Shown here in pieces: positions 5,891 through 8,663 of a DNA stretch of 8,663 nucleotides. The position numbers and the translations under genes are program-made. The notes below the pieces were generated by a model. The model ran no database searches, had not been told where the DNA came from, and was given only the letters and a program-made list of their open reading frames with translations. Each line of letters opens with the position of its first letter. Within the stretch, counting starts at the first letter, position 1. Origin of the DNA: Planctomycetota bacterium (GTDB lineage: Bacteria > Planctomycetota > Planctomycetia > Pirellulales > Thermoguttaceae); NCBI GenBank assembly GCA_013202535.1, contig JABMRP010000191.1, positions 1 to 8,663 of the forward strand, written 5' to 3'.

Positions 5891-8663
5891 AACCGAAACA
5901 CGATCCGCGAGAAACCTATTGGCGAAGTCTCGCCGGTTTGGCCGAGTCGCCCGAGGCGCAAGTCTGGCTTGAGGCCGAGTTTCCCACCGCTGCCGATCCG
6001 GGCGGCATCAACCGTCGGCGCTGGCTTGAGGTGATGGGCGCTTCGTTGGCGTTGGCTTCCGTAGGCGGTTGCCGTTGGGAGACCGAGGAGATCTTGCCCC
6101 TGGTATCCCGGCCCGACGGATACGTGCCCGGCAAACCGTTGCATTACGCCACGGCGATGGATACGGCCGGCGTGGCCGAAGGCCTGCTGGTGACGTCGAT
6201 GGACGGCCGGCCGATCAAAGTGGAGGGCAATCCAAAACATCCGCAAAGCCTCGGGGCCACGGGCGTACATGCCCAGGCGGCCGTTCTGCCGTTGTATGAT
6301 CCCGATCGCAGCCGGCAGGTGATCGACCAAACGGAGGACGACGCCCGAAGCACCGATTGGGCCGCGTTCACGCAGTTTGCCGACGTTCACTTCGAGCGAC
6401 TTCGCCAGGCCAAGGGAGGCGGTTTTCGGGTTCTCTCGGCGGCCAGTAGTTCGCCGACGCTGGCTGCCCTGCGTGATGAACTGCTCGATGCGTTTCCCCA
6501 GGCCGTTTGGCATGAATTCGAGCCCGTTACGCGCGACAACGAGCGGCTCGGCGCGGCACGCGTCTTTGGCAACCCGTATCGCGTACACCCCAAACTGGCC
6601 GAAGCGCGGGTGATCGTCTGTCTCGATGCCGACCCGTTGGGCTCACACCCGGCGTCCGTCCGGCTGGCCCACGATTTCGCCCAGTCGCGCGAACTTTCCG
6701 AGCAGAAGACGTGGATGAGCCGGCTTTATGCCGTGGAGAGTGGTTACTCACTCAGCGGCGCGGCGGCCGATCATCGTTTACCGTTGCGTCCCGCTGAAAT
6801 CGCCCAGTTTGCCAGCGCCCTGGAGGCGGCACTTCGCGGCACGACATTCGCCGGCCACGACGATACGAGCCCGGTCGGAAAATTCTTCCGGGCCGTGGTC
6901 GAGGATCTTCTGGCGGGTGAGAACAAGGGACATAGCGTCGTCATGGCCGGCTCGGGTCAGCCGCCGGCAGTCCATGCGGCCGTACATCGAATCAACGCCC
7001 TGCTGGAAAACGTGGGCCAAACGGTCCACTACACCGCGGAACCCAACCCCGATCGGCCGACGCACGTCGATTCGATTCGCGATCTGGCGGCCGCGATGGC
7101 CGGGGGTCAGGTCGACACGCTGCTGGTGCTCGGGGGCAACCCGGTCTACAACGCACCGGCGGACGTCGAGTTCACCGAGGCGCTTGAGAAAGTGGCCACG
7201 AGTATTCATCTGAGCCTCTATCGCGATGAAACGTCGCGCGGGTGTACGTGGCATCTGCCCGAGGCGCATTTCCTGGAAACATGGGGCGACGCCCGCTCTT
7301 GGGACGGCACCTACAGCGTCGCCCAACCGCTGATCCGCCCGCTTCATGGGGGCCGATCGGCAATCGAACTGCTGGCCACCGTATTGGGCAGCACACCAGC
7401 CGACGGGCAAACCGACGGGCAATCGCTGGTCCGCACGACGTTTGGTTCGCTGGTCGAAGACGGTGACGACATGCGGAAACAGTGGCGAAAGACCATACAC
7501 GACGGTCTCTTGGCCGGTAGCGAGTGGCCGCTGGAAGTCCCCGAGCCGATGGTCATCATCCACGATGGCGACCCGGCGCCGCCGGTGATACCTTCGCCGC
7601 AGTGGGAGAAGGGGCCGGTCGACGTGATCTTCGCGCCCGACGCGCGGCTGTTCGACGGCCGGTTTGCCAACAACGGGTGGCTCCAGGAGTTGCCCGAGCA
7701 GATGACCAAAATCACCTGGGACAACGCGGCGATCCTCGGCCCGGAAACGGCCCTCGCGCTGGCCATCGAAGACAACATGGTCGTGCGATTGTCGCTGGGC
7801 GGAGAGGCGGTCGAACTGCCCGCCTATGTGTTGCCGGGGCAAGCGACCGGGACGGTTACCGTCTGGCTCGGGTACGGTCGCACGGCGGCCGGTCTGGTGG
7901 GCGGTTCCACCGAAGATCAGATCGAGCCGGTCGGTAAGGATCTGTACGCCCTGCGCACCGCCGACACGATGTGCCATGCCACCGGCGCCACGCTGGAAGC
8001 GACGGGCCAGCGATACGATCTGGCCACCACCCAAGACCACCACGCCATCGACACCACCGGCGGCCAGGGCCGGGACCATCGGCTGGGCGATTTGGTCATG
8101 GAAACCACCGAGGCGGCCCATCCCCAATATGCCGACATCGCCAAACATCTGGAGCATCTGCCCGAGTTGGAATCGCCGTGGGACGAGCATTCCTACGACG
8201 GACGCCGATGGGGGATGGCCATCGACCTGAGCAAGTGCATCGGGTGCGGGGCATGCGTCGTGGCGTGCCAGGCGGAGAACAACATTCCGATCGTCGGTCG
8301 CCAGCGAATTCGCCAGGGCCGTGAGATGCACTGGCTGCGGATCGACCGCTATTTCAAGGGCGATCCCGATCGGCCGCAAGCCGTCTGTCAGCCGGTGGCC
8401 TGTCAGCAATGCGAGTTGGCCCCCTGCGAGCAAGTGTGTCCCGTGGCGGCCACGGTGCATAGCGCCGAGGGGCTCAACGACATGGTCTACAACCGCTGCG
8501 TGGGGACACGGTACTGTGCCAACAACTGTCCCTACAAGGTGCGGCGATTCAACTACTTCAACTATCGCAAAGACCTCGAAGATCCGCGCAACGCAACGCT
8601 CAAGATGGCACTGAACCCCGACGTGACGGTGCGCAGCCGGGGTGTGATGGAGAAATGCACCTA
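5881..8663 (+). CDS. actB: ActB, Tat-targeted molybdopterin-like/iron-sulfur subunit of alternative complex III (3' end cut)
   Basis: An open frame of 927 complete codons running off the window; the family is usually about 1000 aa or more, so the C-terminal part is missing. It begins MSLKPKHDPRETYWRSL, the pre-Tat extension of this family, then a twin-arginine signal NRRRWLEVMGASLALA (44-59) ending SVGGC. Residues about 75-770 form the molybdopterin-oxidoreductase-like domain (for example HYATAMDTAGVAEGLLVTS, GNPKHP, VLGGNPVY). As in other ActB proteins, no N-terminal cluster cysteine motif is seen, and the family carries no molybdenum. The fused ferredoxin-like part holds CIGCGACVVAC (786-796), CQQCELAPCEQVCP (841-854) and CVGTRYCANNCPYKVRR (873-889), and the start of another at C926, for the iron-sulfur clusters that relay electrons to the ActA haems. 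It is exported to the periplasmic face. There is no clear ribosome site: translation is probably coupled to actA. A small in-frame tandem duplication (DGQTDGQS) lies near 7400-7425. Confidence 0.94.
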   Translation, partial: MSLKPKHDPRETYWRSLAGLAESPEAQVWLEAEFPTAADPGGINRRRWLEVMGASLALASVGGCRWETEEILPLVSRPDGYVPGKPLHYATAMDTAGVAEGLLVTSMDGRPIKVEGNPKHPQSLGATGVHAQAAVLPLYDPDRSRQVIDQTEDDARSTDWAAFTQFADVHFERLRQAKGGGFRVLSAASSSPTLAALRDELLDAFPQAVWHEFEPVTRDNERLGAARVFGNPYRVHPKLAEARVIVCLDADPLGSHPASVRLAHDFAQSRELSEQKTWMSRLYAVESGYSLSGAAADHRLPLRPAEIAQFASALEAALRGTTFAGHDDTSPVGKFFRAVVEDLLAGENKGHSVVMAGSGQPPAVHAAVHRINALLENVGQTVHYTAEPNPDRPTHVDSIRDLAAAMAGGQVDTLLVLGGNPVYNAPADVEFTEALEKVATSIHLSLYRDETSRGCTWHLPEAHFLETWGDARSWDGTYSVAQPLIRPLHGGRSAIELLATVLGSTPADGQTDGQSLVRTTFGSLVEDGDDMRKQWRKTIHDGLLAGSEWPLEVPEPMVIIHDGDPAPPVIPSPQWEKGPVDVIFAPDARLFDGRFANNGWLQELPEQMTKITWDNAAILGPETALALAIEDNMVVRLSLGGEAVELPAYVLPGQATGTVTVWLGYGRTAAGLVGGSTEDQIEPVGKDLYALRTADTMCHATGATLEATGQRYDLATTQDHHAIDTTGGQGRDHRLGDLVMETTEAAHPQYADIAKHLEHLPELESPWDEHSYDGRRWGMAIDLSKCIGCGACVVACQAENNIPIVGRQRIRQGREMHWLRIDRYFKGDPDRPQAVCQPVACQQCELAPCEQVCPVAATVHSAEGLNDMVYNRCVGTRYCANNCPYKVRRFNYFNYRKDLEDPRNATLKMALNPDVTVRSRGVMEKCT

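Noticed and set aside
6778..8460. A 560-aa open frame on the minus strand opposite actB
   Set aside because: It is a mirror of the strong codon bias of actB. Its residues show no domain, whereas the plus strand has clear ActB motifs throughout.
1..8663. CRISPR array, tRNA, rRNA or transposase
   Set aside because: No regularly spaced repeats, cloverleaf, rRNA-like sequence or transposase motif was seen on either strand.

Overview
The window looks like a piece of a Planctomycete chromosome, probably Pirellulales-like. Two signals support this. An inverted pair of the 'taacccgaagcgt(c/a)agcgaggg' element, which I know as a very common interspersed sequence of planctomycete genomes, sits at 3403-3482. 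The right end carries an alternative complex III (ACIII) operon whose ActB has the long pre-Tat N-terminal extension usual in Bacteroidetes and Planctomycetes. Nothing in the window fixes genus or species.

Region 1 (41-1545, minus strand) is a compact three-gene accessory operon, visibly more AT-rich than the rest. It holds an unrecognised 238-aa protein, a DUF433 antitoxin-like protein with a long N-terminal extension, and a DUF5615 PIN-like toxin-like protein. The first two overlap by ATGA and the last two are 3 bp apart. A gene-free stretch (1546-2021) follows.

Region 2 (2022-4728, minus strand) holds a class I/II PLP-dependent aminotransferase, the planctomycete repeat, a stand-alone receiver-domain response regulator (Rcp1-like), and a 216-aa protein that fuses an intact CsrA RNA-binding domain to a second receiver domain. 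The two receivers look like paralogues. No histidine kinase is present. The CsrA-receiver fusion is the most unusual thing here: it suggests an mRNA-binding regulator whose activity could be set by phosphorylation.

Region 3 (4729-5239) is a 511-bp divergent intergenic region with several hairpins and a 12-bp palindrome but no convincing gene.

Region 4 (5240-8663, plus strand) begins an ACIII operon. ActA is a membrane-anchored pentaheme cytochrome c. ActB is a Tat-targeted fusion of a molybdopterin-oxidoreductase-like domain and a multi-cluster ferredoxin-like domain, and it runs off the right edge. ACIII oxidises quinol and passes electrons to a cytochrome c or directly to a terminal oxidase, in place of the bc1 complex. 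The actA stop and actB start overlap by 10 bp, with the actB start codon inside the codons of ActA's last haem motif.
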